Positions 5,669-6,522 of a DNA stretch of 6,522 nt are shown here, one piece after another. The translations under genes were made by a program, and so were the position numbers. The stretch's first letter is position 1; the number at the start of each line of letters is the position of its first letter. The DNA lies in contig CALMOL010000257.1 in NCBI GenBank assembly GCA_937871685.1, positions 970 to 7,491 on the forward strand, given 5' to 3'. The stretch is from an uncultured Verrucomicrobiota bacterium. GTDB taxonomy: Bacteria > Verrucomicrobiota > Verrucomicrobiia > Chthoniobacterales > SZAS-18. Below the pieces are notes generated by a model. The model saw nothing but the letters and a program-made list of their open reading frames with translations, did no database searches and had not been told where the DNA came from.

Positions 5669-6522
5669 ATGAAGACGCGAACCCGTTTCCTGCGCGGCCT
5701 CGCCGGCCTCGCGCTCCTGGTCATTCCCACCCTGCTCGGGGACGCGGCGTCGCCTCCCCGGCTCACCGTGATCGCCACCGGGCCGCAGCAATACTTGGCC
5801 TCCTGGCCGGGATACATCGCGCAGAGCAGCAACCGCCTGGAAGTCACGAGTGACCTCGCCACCGGGACCTGGACGCCCGTCCCCGACGCGCCCGTCCTCA
5901 GCGGCAACCGCTTCCAGGTCGCGGTTTCCTCCGCCGCTCCCAAGCTCTTCTTCCGCCTGCGGTGCGACTGCGACCCGAATGCCGTTGATCTCCCCGACGG
6001 CCTCTTCGCCGACGTGGACTGCGACGAGTTTGACGGGTCGCTGGCCGCGGCCGTCTTCGTCTCCGCCGCCACGGGCACGGACGGCGCCGGGCGCGGCCTC
6101 ACGCCCGACCAGCCGGTGAAGACCATTTCCTTCGGCACGCAAGTCGCCGCGAGCGCCGGCCGCACCCAGGTCTGCATCGCCGCCGGCACCTACCACGAGT
6201 CGGTGCAGATGCCGGGCGGCGTCTCGCTCTACGGCGGCTACGACGTGAACTGGATTCGCGCGCCGCGCACCGCCGCTGGGCACGCGGTCATCATTCAAGG
6301 CAATGGATCGCTCGACGGGCAGGCCATCGCCGTGCTTGCGGCAAGCCTGACGTCGCCCGCCGAGCTCGCCGACGTGGTCATCGAGGCGGCCACCGCCACC
6401 GCCGGCCGCGGCAGCTACGCCGTGGTGGCGCGGAGCGCGACCCTCACGCTCTCGCGCGTCACCCTTCGGGCCGGCGACGGCGCCAATGGGAAATCCGCCG
6501 CCGATGATCTTGCCCAGCGCGG
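5669..6522 (+). CDS. Secreted right-handed beta-helix (DUF1565-like) protein, N-terminal 284 residues, cut by window edge
   Basis: The gene starts at ATG 5669 and stays open to the right edge. Residues 1-26 are a Sec signal peptide (MKTRTRFLRG, then a hydrophobic stretch, cleavage likely after GDA). Residues 31-98 form a module with RLEVTSDLATGTWTPV and ending LFFRL, like the C-terminal end of the Kelch protein in this window. Residues 99-123 are an Asp/Cys-rich linker (three Cys; DLPDGLFADVDCDEFDG) resembling the calcium-binding-like 'PDxxxxDxNCDGIDG' segment often placed before such helices. From 129 on, VFVSAATGTDGAGRGLTPDQP and KTISFGTQVAAS, then VCIAAGTYHESVQMPGGVSLYGGYD, are the typical entry into a pectate-lyase-like beta-helix of the DUF1565 kind. 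No lyase catalytic residues can be judged from this part. No Shine-Dalgarno is seen; a 7-codon ORF from 5649 ends in a TGA overlapping the ATG. An open minus-strand frame (5561-6298) is its antisense shadow. Confidence 0.82.
   Translation, partial: MKTRTRFLRGLAGLALLVIPTLLGDAASPPRLTVIATGPQQYLASWPGYIAQSSNRLEVTSDLATGTWTPVPDAPVLSGNRFQVAVSSAAPKLFFRLRCDCDPNAVDLPDGLFADVDCDEFDGSLAAAVFVSAATGTDGAGRGLTPDQPVKTISFGTQVAASAGRTQVCIAAGTYHESVQMPGGVSLYGGYDVNWIRAPRTAAGHAVIIQGNGSLDGQAIAVLAASLTSPAELADVVIEAATATAGRGSYAVVARSATLTLSRVTLRAGDGANGKSAADDLAQR

Noticed and set aside
5561..6298. A 245-codon open frame on the minus strand opposite the beta-helix gene.
   Set aside because: Same triplet register as the plus-strand gene, which has a signal peptide and recognisable beta-helix entry motifs; the minus product has neither.
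1..6522. A defence island, toxin-antitoxin pair, secretion or biosynthetic cluster.
   Set aside because: None of the six genes belongs to such a system and no nuclease, helicase, reverse transcriptase, toxin or carrier motif was seen.

Overview
The window is GC-rich bacterial DNA carrying six protein genes and no recognisable RNA gene, CRISPR array, insertion sequence or phage part. A member of Verrucomicrobiota (or a neighbouring PVC lineage) is the best guess. This rests on two secreted proteins that carry a short module ending in 'RFYRL' or 'FFRL', and on a long Kelch-repeat secreted protein and a beta-helix secreted protein side by side. The assignment is inference from protein style; no marker gene is present.

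Layout: five genes lie on the minus strand and one on the plus strand. Reading the minus strand from its upstream end: (1) a 180-residue secreted protein of unknown function (4997-5539); (2) a short-chain dehydrogenase/reductase with a complete catalytic tetrad (4141-4929); (3) an 897-residue secreted protein with 14 Kelch-type repeats (1316-4009); (4) a 164-residue VOC/PhnB-like protein (745-1239); (5) the N-terminal half of an AtoE-family short-chain fatty acid transporter, cut by the left edge (<1-681). On the plus strand, diverging from gene 1 across a 129-bp spacer, is the start of a secreted right-handed beta-helix (DUF1565-like) protein (5669->6522), cut by the right edge.

The minus-strand genes are separated by gaps of about 63 to 131 bp, so a single tight operon is not evident. 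No shared pathway joins them: transporter, VOC protein and SDR are ordinary metabolic accessories, while the Kelch and beta-helix proteins look like exported proteins of unknown role. The gene order does not resemble a known defence, secretion or biosynthetic system, and I found no convincing new system.

The points most worth a second look are: the 14-blade Kelch array with irregularities at the 7/8 junction and one blade holding the only two cysteines of the mature protein; the module shared by the Kelch and beta-helix proteins; two adjacent palindromes in the only AT-richer patch of the divergent spacer; and a recurring mini-ORF whose TGA overlaps the ATG of three genes that lack a Shine-Dalgarno sequence.
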